Source: Litoreibacter janthinus (lineage in GTDB: Bacteria > Pseudomonadota > Alphaproteobacteria > Rhodobacterales > Rhodobacteraceae). Taken from it: a DNA stretch of 64,000 bases. The stretch lies in NCBI RefSeq assembly GCF_900111945.1, contig NZ_FOYO01000001.1, positions 2,239,751 through 2,303,750 on the forward strand. The letters run 5' to 3'. The translations under genes and the position numbers were made by a program. Under the pieces are notes generated by a model. It had not been told where the DNA came from and ran no database searches. It worked only from the letters and a program-made list of their open reading frames with translations. Below are positions 54,228-62,478 of the stretch, in pieces; the first letter of the stretch is position 1, and each line of letters opens with the position of its first letter.

Positions 54228-54529
54228 GACGTCTCGAGGTCCTTGCCCTGTCACCCGCAGCGTGGGGAGCGGCGTTCGCCTTGTTCGTTCTGGCAACCCG
54301 TCACACCTGGGCGACGGATGTCGGAATGGTCGGCTTCGTTGTCGGGGTGGAGCTGTTCCTCACACTCGCCGGCTTTTTGCTGGCTATGGCTCAGGTGCCC
54401 TTGATGATCTATGCATTAGCACGCGGGAGGATGCGGCTGGCAGCATTGGCGGGGCTGGGCTGCGGTCTTTGGGTGATCGGCTGGTTCATCGGCATGGCGT
54501 TGACGCCAAGTATGGTCTACGTGACGTGA
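54224..54529 (+). CDS. Small hypothetical membrane protein (three helices)
   Basis: I do not recognise a family. The GTG start (54224) overlaps the thioesterase stop (GTGA), a sign of coupling, and gives 101 residues with about three hydrophobic helices (residues 9-24, 32-60, 72-96). The C-terminal part has LGCGLWVIGWFIGMAL. A longer frame to 54050 runs inside the thioesterase gene and is rejected. Confidence 0.6.
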   Translation: MRRLEVLALSPAAWGAAFALFVLATRHTWATDVGMVGFVVGVELFLTLAGFLLAMAQVPLMIYALARGRMRLAALAGLGCGLWVIGWFIGMALTPSMVYVT

Positions 54530-54682
54530 AGGCTGTGGGGTAAAATAATACCTTATTTGTAAGATATTGTTTTAACATATTTATTTCACCAACTCTGACG
54601 TTGACTGTGCTCTCAAAACCTTTAGAACCACGCCATCCCAAGGGGCTTTATGTCCCATGGCCGCAATTCTTGAGGAAAACCC

Positions 54683-55144
54683 ATGAAAACCTTTACCGCT
54701 ACTCCTAGCGATATCGACAAGAAATGGATCCTGATCGACGCTGAAGGCGTTGTTCTGGGCCGTCTCGCGTCCATCGTTGCCATGCGCCTGCGTGGCAAGC
54801 ACAAGCCGTCCTTCACTCCTCACATGGATATGGGCGACAACGTGATCATCGTGAATGCTGACAAAATCCAGCTGACCGGCAACAAGCGCGAGAAGCCAAA
54901 CTACTGGCACACCGGCCACCCGGGCGGCATCAAGTCCCGCACCAACGCCGAAATTCTTGAGGGCAAGCACCCTGAGCGCGTTGTGACCCAAGCTGTGAAG
55001 CGTATGCTTCCAGGCGGCCCACTGTCGCGTCAGCAAATGACCAACCTGCGTGTTTACGCGTCGGCTGATCACCCGCATGAGGCTCAATCCCCCGAAGTTC
55101 TGGACGTTAAGGCCATGAACAAGAAAAACACTCGGAGCGCATAA
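54683..55144 (+). CDS. rplM: 50S ribosomal protein L13
   Basis: A 153-residue L13, an early assembly protein of the large subunit. It starts [20 protein letters not shown] and has the block [29 protein letters not shown] precedes the ATG. A 153-base AT-rich leader without an ORF comes before it and may hold the promoter. rpsI follows with two bases between, the universal L13-S9 pair. Confidence 0.98.
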   Translation: MKTFTATPSDIDKKWILIDAEGVVLGRLASIVAMRLRGKHKPSFTPHMDMGDNVIIVNADKIQLTGNKREKPNYWHTGHPGGIKSRTNAEILEGKHPERVVTQAVKRMLPGGPLSRQQMTNLRVYASADHPHEAQSPEVLDVKAMNKKNTRSA

Positions 55145-55146
55145 GA

Positions 55147-55641
55147 ATGGCTGACGAAATCAAATCCCTCGACGAGCTGAACACCGTCGCAGAAGGCGTA
55201 ACGTCTGCTGAAGTAGTCTCCGCTGCAATCGCTCGTGAGCCTGTCCGTGACGATCTGGGCCGCTCCTACGCAACCGGCAAGCGTAAAGACGCTGTTGCGC
55301 GCGTTTGGATCAAGCCGGGTTCCGGCAAGGTTACCGTGAACGGTAAAGAGCAGAACGCATATTTTGCACGCCCTGTGCTGCAAATGATCCTGCGCCAGCC
55401 TTTCACAGTGTCCGGCACCGAAGATCAGTTCGACGTGTTCGCAACTGTCAAAGGCGGCGGTCTGTCTGGTCAAGCTGGTGCAGTGAAGCACGGCATTTCC
55501 AAGGCGCTGCAGCTGTATGATCCGTCCCTGCGTGGCGCTCTGAAAGCCGCTGGCTTCCTGACCCGTGACAGCCGCGTCGTTGAGCGTAAGAAATACGGTA
55601 AAGCAAAAGCCCGTAAGAGCTTCCAGTTCTCCAAGCGTTAA
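55147..55641 (+). CDS. rpsI: 30S ribosomal protein S9
   Basis: A 164-residue S9, whose C-terminal KSFQFSKR tail reaches the P site of the ribosome. The core [20 protein letters not shown] and KQAxx-like C-terminal region ([20 protein letters not shown]) are typical. The N-terminus has about 35 extra residues ([16 protein letters not shown]...), common in alphaproteobacterial S9. It is followed by a strong terminator. Confidence 0.98.
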   Translation: MADEIKSLDELNTVAEGVTSAEVVSAAIAREPVRDDLGRSYATGKRKDAVARVWIKPGSGKVTVNGKEQNAYFARPVLQMILRQPFTVSGTEDQFDVFATVKGGGLSGQAGAVKHGISKALQLYDPSLRGALKAAGFLTRDSRVVERKKYGKAKARKSFQFSKR

Positions 55642-55664
55642 GCTTCGAGAATATGCGAAATTGG

Positions 55665-55694
55665 AAAAGGCCACCCGTTCGGGTGGCCTTTTTT
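55665..55694 (+). terminator. Rho-independent terminator of rplM-rpsI
   Basis: AAAAGGCCACCC (from 55665) pairs with GGGTGGCCTTTT (ending 55692) around GTTC, followed by further T residues. It starts 23 bases after the rpsI stop. Confidence 0.92.
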
Positions 55695-55997
55695 GGTATT
55701 GCGCCCGCGAGTATGCAGGCGACGAGCAGTATTCACGTAGTGCTTAGTTGAAACGAGTGGCGGCTTTGAGCTCACCTTACCAATGCTGCACATCGCCTAA
55801 ACGGCAGAGCCGCGCGCCAATCCAGCCATTAGATAATGTTTGGCCCTTGCACGTCACGGATCCTACTCGCTTCAAAGCGGAAATCCAGCTCTTGGGTTTC
55901 GAATGCTGACAATGAGAACGGATAGCCCCATACTTAACGCTCAATCCATGTCGGGTTGTGAGATCAAGGCATAAGCGTGAAAGCCGGTTGGGACGCG
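55695..55997. other. Intergenic region, no gene seen
   Basis: Between the rpsI terminator and the LysR gene I see no supported reading frame, RNA or clear repeat. A GTG at 55977 could extend the LysR protein by seven residues. It should hold the LysR promoter. Confidence 0.5.
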
Positions 55998-56870
55998 ATG
56001 GACATCAATCAGATCACTTATTTTTTGCACCTCGCGGACACGCTCAACTTTACCGAAGCCGCGCGGCGCAGTGGTGTGGCGCAACCCAGCCTGACCAAAT
56101 CCATCCGTAAGCTCGAAGAAGAACTGGGCGGTCCACTCTTGTATCGGGATGGCAAGGATAGCAGGTTGACCGCGCTTGGCCGTGAAATTCAGGTCGAGTT
56201 CATGCGGATTGACTCCGGGTTGATGAACGTGCGCGAGCTTGCCGAAAACTCCGTCCGCGGACGCAAGCGTGTCTTGTCAATTGGCGTGGCCTCAACGATT
56301 GCCCCCAATGCATTTTCCGGCTTTATCCAGCACGTCCTGTCCCAACTCCCCAGCATTGAACTCAACGTGCATACCTTGGCGGCTGATGAAGGTGCAGCGG
56401 AGGTTTTGTCAGGCAAATACGATGCCTGCATATTGCCAACGGCCCCCAAGGAAAACTTCAAGCTCGCCGTTCAGCCACTGTTTCGGGAACGTTATCTCTT
56501 GGCGTTCGCTAAAGGGCATGCCTTGTCGCGCTTTGACGAGATCCCCGCCAAAGAGATGGCACGCGAGCAATTCGTCGACCGTCTCGCTTGCGAATTTCAC
56601 AGCCAGATCATCGCGCATTTCATGGACCGCGATATCTTGATGTATCCGCGGTTCAGCTCCGAGCGTGAGGATTGGGTTCAGCATATCGTCGCCTCTGGCA
56701 ACGCGGTTTGTATCATGCCAGAGCGCTCCTGCACCGTGGCCGGTATTGATGCGCGCCCTGTGGCCACGATGGATATCTCGCGCGAGGTCGTTCTTGTTAC
56801 CGTTTCGGGCAATGGCACACCTTCGGAATTGCGCCAGATCACGGGTATGGCCGCAGCCTATCAGTGGTAG
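55998..56870 (+). CDS. LysR family regulator at the head of the redox cluster
   Basis: A 290-residue LysR protein with an N-terminal winged helix-turn-helix (MDINQITYFLHLADTLNFTE, AARRSGVAQPSLTKSIRKLE) and an effector domain (about 90-290) that has several cysteines (e.g. YDACILP, LACEFH, NAVCIMPERSC) but not the OxyR Cys pair. It precedes msrB by 115 bases on the same strand, so it may control the methionine-sulfoxide and thiol genes that follow; this is position only. The start 55998 gives a standard LysR N-terminus; GTG 55977 is an alternative. Confidence 0.85.
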   Translation: MDINQITYFLHLADTLNFTEAARRSGVAQPSLTKSIRKLEEELGGPLLYRDGKDSRLTALGREIQVEFMRIDSGLMNVRELAENSVRGRKRVLSIGVASTIAPNAFSGFIQHVLSQLPSIELNVHTLAADEGAAEVLSGKYDACILPTAPKENFKLAVQPLFRERYLLAFAKGHALSRFDEIPAKEMAREQFVDRLACEFHSQIIAHFMDRDILMYPRFSSEREDWVQHIVASGNAVCIMPERSCTVAGIDARPVATMDISREVVLVTVSGNGTPSELRQITGMAAAYQW

Positions 56871-56985
56871 GCCTACGCCGCTAACTTTCCGGCAGGCATA
56901 GAAACTATAGTCGCTGGCTATTGGGAATACCGAAACGTAGTCGCTATCTCTGTTCCATCGAAGAACGGACCAGAGGAGCGGCGAA

Positions 56986-57429
56986 ATGAAATATGCAAAA
57001 ACCCAAGAAGCCCTGAGCAAGCTGACACCTGAGCAATTTCGTGTGACGCAGGAAAACGGCACCGAGCGCGCGGGAACAGGGGCCCTGACTGGCAACAAAG
57101 AGCCGGGCATTTACGTCGATATCGTATCGGGCGAACCACTATTCGCCTCATCTGACAAGTTCGAATCCGGCTGCGGCTGGCCCAGTTTCACCAAGCCGAT
57201 CGTGTCCGAACATGTGACCGAGCATAAGGATGAAGGGTTTGGCATGGTCCGCACGGAAGTGCGTTCCAAGCATGGCGACAGTCATCTGGGGCATGTGTTC
57301 CCCGATGGGCCGCGCCACACAGGTGGTCTGCGCTACTGCATCAACTCTGCCAGTCTGCGGTTCATTCACCGCGATGCGATGAAAGACGAAGGCTACGGCG
57401 AATATCTGGATCAAGTGGAGGATACATAA
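56986..57429 (+). CDS. msrB: Peptide-methionine (R)-S-oxide reductase, non-zinc type
   Basis: MsrB repairs the R-epimer of methionine sulfoxide. The 147-residue protein has the catalytic C118 in [13 protein letters not shown] and a conserved C63 in ESGCGWPSF, which can act as resolving thiol. The two CxxC zinc pairs of the metal-binding MsrB class are missing, so this is the zinc-free form that probably relies on thioredoxin. GAGGAG precedes the ATG region. Its stop shares one base with the ATG of msrA. Confidence 0.95.
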   Translation: MKYAKTQEALSKLTPEQFRVTQENGTERAGTGALTGNKEPGIYVDIVSGEPLFASSDKFESGCGWPSFTKPIVSEHVTEHKDEGFGMVRTEVRSKHGDSHLGHVFPDGPRHTGGLRYCINSASLRFIHRDAMKDEGYGEYLDQVEDT

Positions 57430-57935
57430 TGACAGAACGTGCAATTCTTGCCGGAGGTTGTTTTTGGGGCATGCAGGATTTGATCCGCAAGCGTCCCGGC
57501 GTTATCTCCACCCGCGTGGGCTATACAGGAGGCGACGTGAAATTCGCCACCTACCGCAATCATGGCACCCATGCTGAGGGCATCGAGATCATCTTCGATC
57601 CGGCGAAGACCAGCTATCGCAAACTGCTGGAGTTCTTCTTTCAGATCCATGATCCGACAACCGAGCTGCGCCAAGGCAATGATCGCGGCACATCCTACCG
57701 CTCTGCGATTTATTATGTGGATGACGCGCAGCGCGACGAGGCGCTCAACACGATCGCGGATGTCGACGCCTCAGGCCTTTGGCCTGGCAAGGTGGTGACA
57801 GAGGTAGAGCCTGTCGGTGACTTCTGGGAAGCCGAGCCCGAGCATCAGGACTATCTGATGCACAGGCCCAATGGCTATACCTGCCACTTTGTGCGGCCCG
57901 ACTGGGTTCTGCCAAAGCGCGAAGCAGCCGAATAA
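57429..57935 (+). CDS. msrA: Peptide-methionine (S)-S-oxide reductase
   Basis: MsrA repairs the S-epimer of methionine sulfoxide. The 168-residue protein has the catalytic C11 in [18 protein letters not shown] and the block [20 protein letters not shown]. The rest of the family, including HQDYLMH, is present. It overlaps msrB by one base, so both enzymes are made together; a hairpin follows the stop. Confidence 0.96.
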   Translation: MTERAILAGGCFWGMQDLIRKRPGVISTRVGYTGGDVKFATYRNHGTHAEGIEIIFDPAKTSYRKLLEFFFQIHDPTTELRQGNDRGTSYRSAIYYVDDAQRDEALNTIADVDASGLWPGKVVTEVEPVGDFWEAEPEHQDYLMHRPNGYTCHFVRPDWVLPKREAAE

Positions 57936-57949
57936 ACCAAACAGAGCTT

Positions 57950-57968
57950 CCCCCGCTTTTTGCGGGGG
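57950..57968 (+). repeat. GC-rich hairpin after msrA
   Basis: CCCCCGC (57950-57956) pairs with GCGGGGG (57962-57968) around TTTTT. It sits between msrA and the thioredoxin-like gene; without a U-run it is probably a partial stop or a stabilising stem. Confidence 0.55.
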
Positions 57969-58015
57969 GCAGACCTAACATGGATTCAGGCACAAGCCTG
58001 ATGAAAGGAGACGCT

Positions 58016-58516
58016 ATGCAATTTGGTTCCCTTAATGGCCCTGCCAATGAACTGCGTGTCGGGGCTTGGATTGATGGTGACGGCAACCCGATGGAAAAGC
58101 AGCTTCAGCTGTCTGATCTCGGGGATGGCTACAAGATCATTTATTGCTTCCAACATTGGTGCCCCGGCTGCCACTCGCGCGGATTTCCGACGCTCAAATA
58201 TCTGCACGATAACCTCAAAGACAAAGGGTTCAGCTTTGCTGTGATCCAGACCGTGTTTGAAGGATCAGAGGTCAACACCTTCGACAAACTGCGGGTCAAT
58301 CAGGAGCAGTACAGCCTGAAAATTCCGTTCGGGCATGATGTTCCGGCGAAAGGTGAACGACATCCCTCATTTATGGAGGACTATGTCAGCGGCGGCACGC
58401 CTTGGTTTACCGTGATCGATCCGCAAGGACACGTCGTTTACGCGGATTTCCGCATTGATCCGGTGCGCTTCATGAAAGCGCTTGGCGCGGATGATGTCGA
58501 GTTTTCAAACGCATAA
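58016..58516 (+). CDS. Thioredoxin-fold redox protein with CPGC active site
   Basis: A 166-residue redoxin. The active-site pair C49-P-G-C52 lies in FQHWCPGCHSRGF, and the cis-proline loop is in SGGTPWFTVID. It has no signal peptide. The long insert VFEGSEVNTFDKLRVNQEQY between strands suggests an AhpC/TSA-like or TlpA-like protein. Its likely role is a thiol reductant in the cytosol, for instance for the Msr enzymes upstream, but this is inference. The start 58016 has AAAGGAG five bases upstream and is preferred over an extension to 57980. Confidence 0.82.
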   Translation: MQFGSLNGPANELRVGAWIDGDGNPMEKQLQLSDLGDGYKIIYCFQHWCPGCHSRGFPTLKYLHDNLKDKGFSFAVIQTVFEGSEVNTFDKLRVNQEQYSLKIPFGHDVPAKGERHPSFMEDYVSGGTPWFTVIDPQGHVVYADFRIDPVRFMKALGADDVEFSNA

Positions 58517-58526
58517 CGCATCCTTT

Positions 58527-58550
58527 GGCAGGGCTGGTTCCGGCCCTGCC
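58527..58550 (+). repeat. Hairpin between thioredoxin-like gene and SelO gene
   Basis: GGCAGGGC (58527-58534) pairs with GCCCTGCC (58543-58550) around eight bases. There is no U-run, so termination would be incomplete at best. Confidence 0.5.
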
Positions 58551-58578
58551 ACCCCCTCAGATTTGAGTAGGCAGTCCG

Positions 58579-60060
58579 ATGACAAAACATGACCCCACGT
58601 TCAATTTCGACAACACATATGCCCGCGAGTTGGAAGGCTTCTACGTTCCGTGGCAGGGTGCAGCTGCGCCCGCACCAAAGATCGTTCTGTTTAACCGCGC
58701 GCTTGCCGACGATCTGGGCCTTGATAGTGACGCATTATTCAGCAGTGATGGTGCTGCCAATTTCGCGGGCAGTGTGGCCCCTATGGGCGCAACCCCGCTG
58801 GCCCTAGCCTATGCGGGGCACCAGTTTGGCGGGTTCTCCGAGCAGCTTGGCGATGGTCGTGCGTTGCTTTTGGGCGAGGTGCTGGACAAGAATGGCGCGC
58901 GGTTTGACCTGCAATTGAAAGGCTCGGGCCGCACGCCGTTTTCGCGTGGCGGTGACGGCAAGGCCGTGCTTGGCCCCGTGTTGCGGGAATACCTGATGGG
59001 CGAAGCGATGCACGCGCTTGGCGTGCCGACAACGCGCGCCTTGGCGGCAGTTACAACAGGCGAAGAGGTCGCGCGCGACGGTTTGAAACCGGGTGCAGTT
59101 CTGACGCGGATTGCGTCCAGCCACTTGCGCGTTGGCACGTTTCAGTTCTTTGCGGCCCGCAAGGAATGGGACAAGGTGCGCAAGCTGGCAGACTACGCCA
59201 TTGATCGCCACTATCCTGAGCTGGCCTCGGCTGACGACAAATACCTTGGATTTCTCTCGGCTGTCTTGGAGCGGCAGGCGTTACTCGTTGCCAAGTGGCT
59301 TCACTCGGGCTTCGTGCATGGCGTCATGAACACGGACAACATGACCATCTCGGGCGAAACGATCGACTATGGCCCCTGCGCCTTTGTCGACACCTATGAC
59401 CCGAAGGCCGTATTCAGCTCGATCGACCGTGACGGGCGCTACGCCTTTGGCAACCAGCCTGTGATTGCTCAGTGGAACCTGACACGCTTTGCCGAAACGC
59501 TGTTGCCTTTGATCGATCCTGACGACAGCGAAAACGCCATCAGGCTCGCGACGAATGTCATCAACAGTTTCGTTGGCCGATATACGGAAATCTGGACCGC
59601 AGGTATGCGCGCCAAGATCGGCCTTGCGTCCAGCGAGGATGACGATGCGGCTTTGATCAATGATCTGTTCACCGCGATGGAAGGACAGAACGTGGATTAT
59701 ACACTGTTTTTCCGCAATCTGGCCGATGCCGCACTTGGGCAGGATAGCAATATCGTGTCGCTGTTTGATGACCGCGAGAAGATTCTGGCTTGGTTGAAGC
59801 TATGGCAGGACAGGCTTTTGCGCGATCCGCTTGATCCGAACGAGCGTGCCAAAGCCATGAACAGCGTGAACCCGATCTATATTCCACGCAATCACCGCGT
59901 TGAAGAAGCTCTGGTTGCGGCAGAAACGGGCGACATGAGCCTGCTTAGCAAATTGCTAGAGGTGCTCGCCGACCCGTTTACCAATCGTGACGGACTGGAG
60001 GGCTATGAAGGACCAGCTCCTGACGACTTTGGCCCCTACAAAACTTTCTGCGGCACATAG
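58579..60060 (+). CDS. SelO-family protein adenylyltransferase (YdiU/UPF0061)
   Basis: A 493-residue pseudokinase-fold enzyme. SelO transfers AMP to Ser, Thr or Tyr of target proteins and in bacteria affects glutathionylation under oxidative stress. Family features are YAGHQFGGFSEQLGDGRALL (nucleotide-binding loop region), DLQLKGSGRTPFSRGGDGKA, HGVMNTDNMTISGETIDYGP (catalytic loop and metal ligand) and a C-terminus ending in YKTFCGT, a single cysteine where selenocysteine sits in some homologues. It is 62 bases after the thioredoxin-like gene and 13 before the flavin reductase, all one strand. Confidence 0.92.
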   Translation: MTKHDPTFNFDNTYARELEGFYVPWQGAAAPAPKIVLFNRALADDLGLDSDALFSSDGAANFAGSVAPMGATPLALAYAGHQFGGFSEQLGDGRALLLGEVLDKNGARFDLQLKGSGRTPFSRGGDGKAVLGPVLREYLMGEAMHALGVPTTRALAAVTTGEEVARDGLKPGAVLTRIASSHLRVGTFQFFAARKEWDKVRKLADYAIDRHYPELASADDKYLGFLSAVLERQALLVAKWLHSGFVHGVMNTDNMTISGETIDYGPCAFVDTYDPKAVFSSIDRDGRYAFGNQPVIAQWNLTRFAETLLPLIDPDDSENAIRLATNVINSFVGRYTEIWTAGMRAKIGLASSEDDDAALINDLFTAMEGQNVDYTLFFRNLADAALGQDSNIVSLFDDREKILAWLKLWQDRLLRDPLDPNERAKAMNSVNPIYIPRNHRVEEALVAAETGDMSLLSKLLEVLADPFTNRDGLEGYEGPAPDDFGPYKTFCGT

Positions 60061-60073
60061 GAGGAAACTGACC

Positions 60074-61483
60074 ATGACGAAGCACTATGACACTGCGATC
60101 ATCGGGTCCGGTCAGGCTGCCCCTGCCTTGGCGGTTGCCCTTGCCAGGCGCGGCGAATGCGTCGCCTTGATCGAAGGCGCACAGCTTGGTGGGTCATGCG
60201 TCAACGCGGGCTGCACGCCGACGAAGACATTGCGTAAATCTGCGCGCGTTGCGCATATGGCGCGGCGCGCGGGTGATTTTGGTGTGCAAACCGGCGAAAT
60301 CACGGTTGATTTCGGAGCTGCAATGGCACGGATGCGCGAGCGCGTTGACACTGCGCGACGCGGACTTACTGCATGGCTTAAGCGGACCAAGAATGTTGAT
60401 ATCATAGAAGGCTGGGGTGCTTTTGAGGGGAGAGATGGGGAAAAGTTTGTTCTCACGGCTGGGGAAACGCGGCTGACCGCAGACAAAGTCTATATCAACA
60501 CCGGCACGCGGGCCTTCACCCCAACGGTGCGGGGCTTGGACACAATCCCGCATCTCGACAATGTCGGCTTGCTTGCACTGACCGAGCTCCCGCGTCATCT
60601 GATCATTGTTGGCGGCAGTTATATCGGTCTGGAGATGGGCCAGATTTTCCGCAGGCTTGGCGCGGAAGTCACCATCATCAATAGCGCGCCACGTCTTGCC
60701 ATGCGCGAAGATGCTGACGTGTCCAAGATCATTCAGGGCTTTTTGGATGATGAAGGTGTGACCGTTGTGAATAACGCGTCAATCGCGAAGGTAGAGCCAA
60801 CGCGCGACGGTGTGAGCCTTATCATGCCGGATGGCTTCAGCTTTCAAGGCTCGCATTTGTTTTTCGCAACAGGGCGCAGCGCGAATAGCGAAACGCTCAA
60901 CCTGAATTCCGTCGGTGTCTACACGGATGAGCGCGGCTTTATTCGCACCAATGCGCAGCTCGCAACCAATGTGCCCGGAATCTGGGCTCTCGGGGATATC
61001 AACGCGCGCGGCGCCTTTACGCATACCAGTTATCACGACCATGAGATCATTCTGGCCAATTCGGATGAAAACGCGGGCCAGTTGCACCAATGGAAGGATG
61101 CCGACCAGCGCCCGACAACCTATGCAATGTTCACGGACCCGCCCTTGGGGCGCGTCGGCATGTCGCTCGCCGATGCCCAAGACGCAGCAAATGACGGGCG
61201 CAGCATTTTGCTCGCGGACATGGCGATGTCGGACATCTCACGCGCCAAGGAAGAAGGCGAAACAGCTGGCCTGATACGTCTGATCGTGGATGGTGAGACA
61301 GAGCAGTTTTTGGGTGCTACGGTCTTTGGCATAGCGGGCGACGAGATCATCTCCGTGTTGTCAAACTACATGGCCACAGGCGCAAGCTATCGCTTCATGC
61401 AGCAAGCGCTTCCGGTGCATCCAACGGTTGCCGAGCTGCTGCCCACACTGCTGGCCAACCTCAAGCCGCTGGCCGCAAAATGA
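60074..61483 (+). CDS. FAD-dependent disulfide oxidoreductase (mercuric reductase-like)
   Basis: A 469-residue class I pyridine nucleotide-disulfide reductase. FAD loop GSGQAAPALAVALARRG, redox disulfide C42/C47 in GGSCVNAGCTPTK, NAD(P) loop VGGSYIGLEMGQIF, and C-terminal LPVHPTVAELLPTL (catalytic His-Glu). The Thr of CTPTK and the Gln in the FAD loop set it apart from standard E3 or glutathione reductase. It lacks the extra MerA cysteine pair at the C-terminus, so mercuric reduction is unlikely; a low-molecular-weight disulfide is a better guess. AGGAGG precedes the ATG at 60074. It overlaps the next gene by four bases (ATGA). Confidence 0.9.
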   Translation: MTKHYDTAIIGSGQAAPALAVALARRGECVALIEGAQLGGSCVNAGCTPTKTLRKSARVAHMARRAGDFGVQTGEITVDFGAAMARMRERVDTARRGLTAWLKRTKNVDIIEGWGAFEGRDGEKFVLTAGETRLTADKVYINTGTRAFTPTVRGLDTIPHLDNVGLLALTELPRHLIIVGGSYIGLEMGQIFRRLGAEVTIINSAPRLAMREDADVSKIIQGFLDDEGVTVVNNASIAKVEPTRDGVSLIMPDGFSFQGSHLFFATGRSANSETLNLNSVGVYTDERGFIRTNAQLATNVPGIWALGDINARGAFTHTSYHDHEIILANSDENAGQLHQWKDADQRPTTYAMFTDPPLGRVGMSLADAQDAANDGRSILLADMAMSDISRAKEEGETAGLIRLIVDGETEQFLGATVFGIAGDEIISVLSNYMATGASYRFMQQALPVHPTVAELLPTLLANLKPLAAK

Positions 61484-62013
61484 CGCAGCCCATTACCCTG
61501 TATGGTGAGCTGCGATGCCACAAAACACGCTACTACCAAGCGGCTCTGGAAGAGCGTGGGTTGGAGTATGAATTGGCACAAGTCGACAAAAACCCGGAAG
61601 CTGCGAAACGATTGTCTGCGCTCACAGGGAGCGCTGACAAGTTCCCCACGTTTGAAATCAACGGGCGCAAATTGCGTAATCCTACGCTACCTGACCTCGA
61701 TAAAACCCTCGCGCGGTCCGGGCTTTACGACCCCGGACTGGTTCATGACCAAATGAGCCGACGTTTCATTCGGCATATGGCCCCGTCAGACGCATTTGTC
61801 AGTTACACTTGGCAGGGTGAACGTATGGTGCTCGGCCATATCGAAACCGACCCGTCGCTTCGCGGATCAGGGCTTGGCGCACGCTTTGCGACAGAGGTGT
61901 TCGAGCACCTTGAGAGCGCCCCCCACGAGGTGCGTTTGACTTGCCCTTTCCTGCGCATTGTTGGCGCAACGCGACCTGAGTGGCGCAAGAAGTTTTATTT
62001 GAAGGACACATAA
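61480..62013 (+). CDS. Glutaredoxin-like domain fused to GNAT acetyltransferase domain
   Basis: A 177-residue two-domain protein. The N-terminal part (about 1-88) is glutaredoxin-like, with a monothiol C13-H-K-T in GELRCHKTRYYQAALEERG and a cis-proline region DKFPTFEINGRKLRNPTL. The C-terminal part (about 92-177) is a short YjdJ-type GNAT (Acetyltransf_CG-like): VLGHIETDPSLRGSGLGARF with the acetyl-CoA loop RGSGLG, then TCPFLRIV. The two do not usually occur together. It overlaps the flavin reductase gene by four bases and the next gene by one, so all three are co-translated. Which thiol or amine it acts on is unknown. Confidence 0.78.
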   Translation: MTQPITLYGELRCHKTRYYQAALEERGLEYELAQVDKNPEAAKRLSALTGSADKFPTFEINGRKLRNPTLPDLDKTLARSGLYDPGLVHDQMSRRFIRHMAPSDAFVSYTWQGERMVLGHIETDPSLRGSGLGARFATEVFEHLESAPHEVRLTCPFLRIVGATRPEWRKKFYLKDT

Positions 62014-62477
62014 TGAGCGATATCACATTCAAGAACACACGCTTTGAGCCTGATCTGGTCGATTTTCACGGCATTGCCCAACAGATGGCCAAATCGGTTG
62101 GCTACACGGCAGATATGGCCGTTGAAAAACAGCTGGCACAACTTCTTCGGCTGCGCGTCGCGCAGATAAACGCCTGCTCATACTGCCTGATCCTGCACAC
62201 AAAAGCCGCCCACGATCAGGGCATTCATCCCGCCAAAGTCGCCCATCTGCAAAGCTGGCAGGAAAGCACTTTGTTTAGCGCCGCTGAACAAGCGGCCCTT
62301 GGCTATTGCGAAGCGCTGACAGACTATACCCCAGCCGCGTTTGCTTCGCTTCATGAGGCGATGACAGAGTATTTCGCGGAAACCGAAATAGCCGAGGCAG
62401 CAGCGATTGTGATCAATATGAACCTCTGGACTCGCCTGAAACTGGCGCAAGGCGCAACTCCCGTGCTGGAGAGCTGA
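62013..62477 (+). CDS. AhpD-like alkylhydroperoxidase (carboxymuconolactone decarboxylase family)
   Basis: A 154-residue protein with a single CMD domain. The AhpD-type redox motif C55-S-Y-C58-LIL-H62 (INACSYCLILHTKAA) is intact, with the relay glutamate upstream, so it can cycle dithiol and disulfide. It may pass electrons from lipoamide or another thiol to a peroxidase or react with peroxides itself. The ATG overlaps the previous stop by one base, and the antiporter gene starts one base after its own stop. A longer frame to 61980 lies in the previous gene. Confidence 0.87.
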   Translation: MSDITFKNTRFEPDLVDFHGIAQQMAKSVGYTADMAVEKQLAQLLRLRVAQINACSYCLILHTKAAHDQGIHPAKVAHLQSWQESTLFSAAEQAALGYCEALTDYTPAAFASLHEAMTEYFAETEIAEAAAIVINMNLWTRLKLAQGATPVLES

Positions 62478-62478
62478 A

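Noticed and set aside
55998..56870. OxyR as identity of the LysR gene before msrB
   Set aside because: Although it has cysteines, the OxyR spacing of the two redox cysteines is not seen, so the name was not given.
60074..61483. Mercuric reductase reading of the flavin disulfide reductase
   Set aside because: The vicinal C-terminal cysteine pair of MerA is missing and no merR, merT or merP is nearby; a general disulfide reductase is safer.
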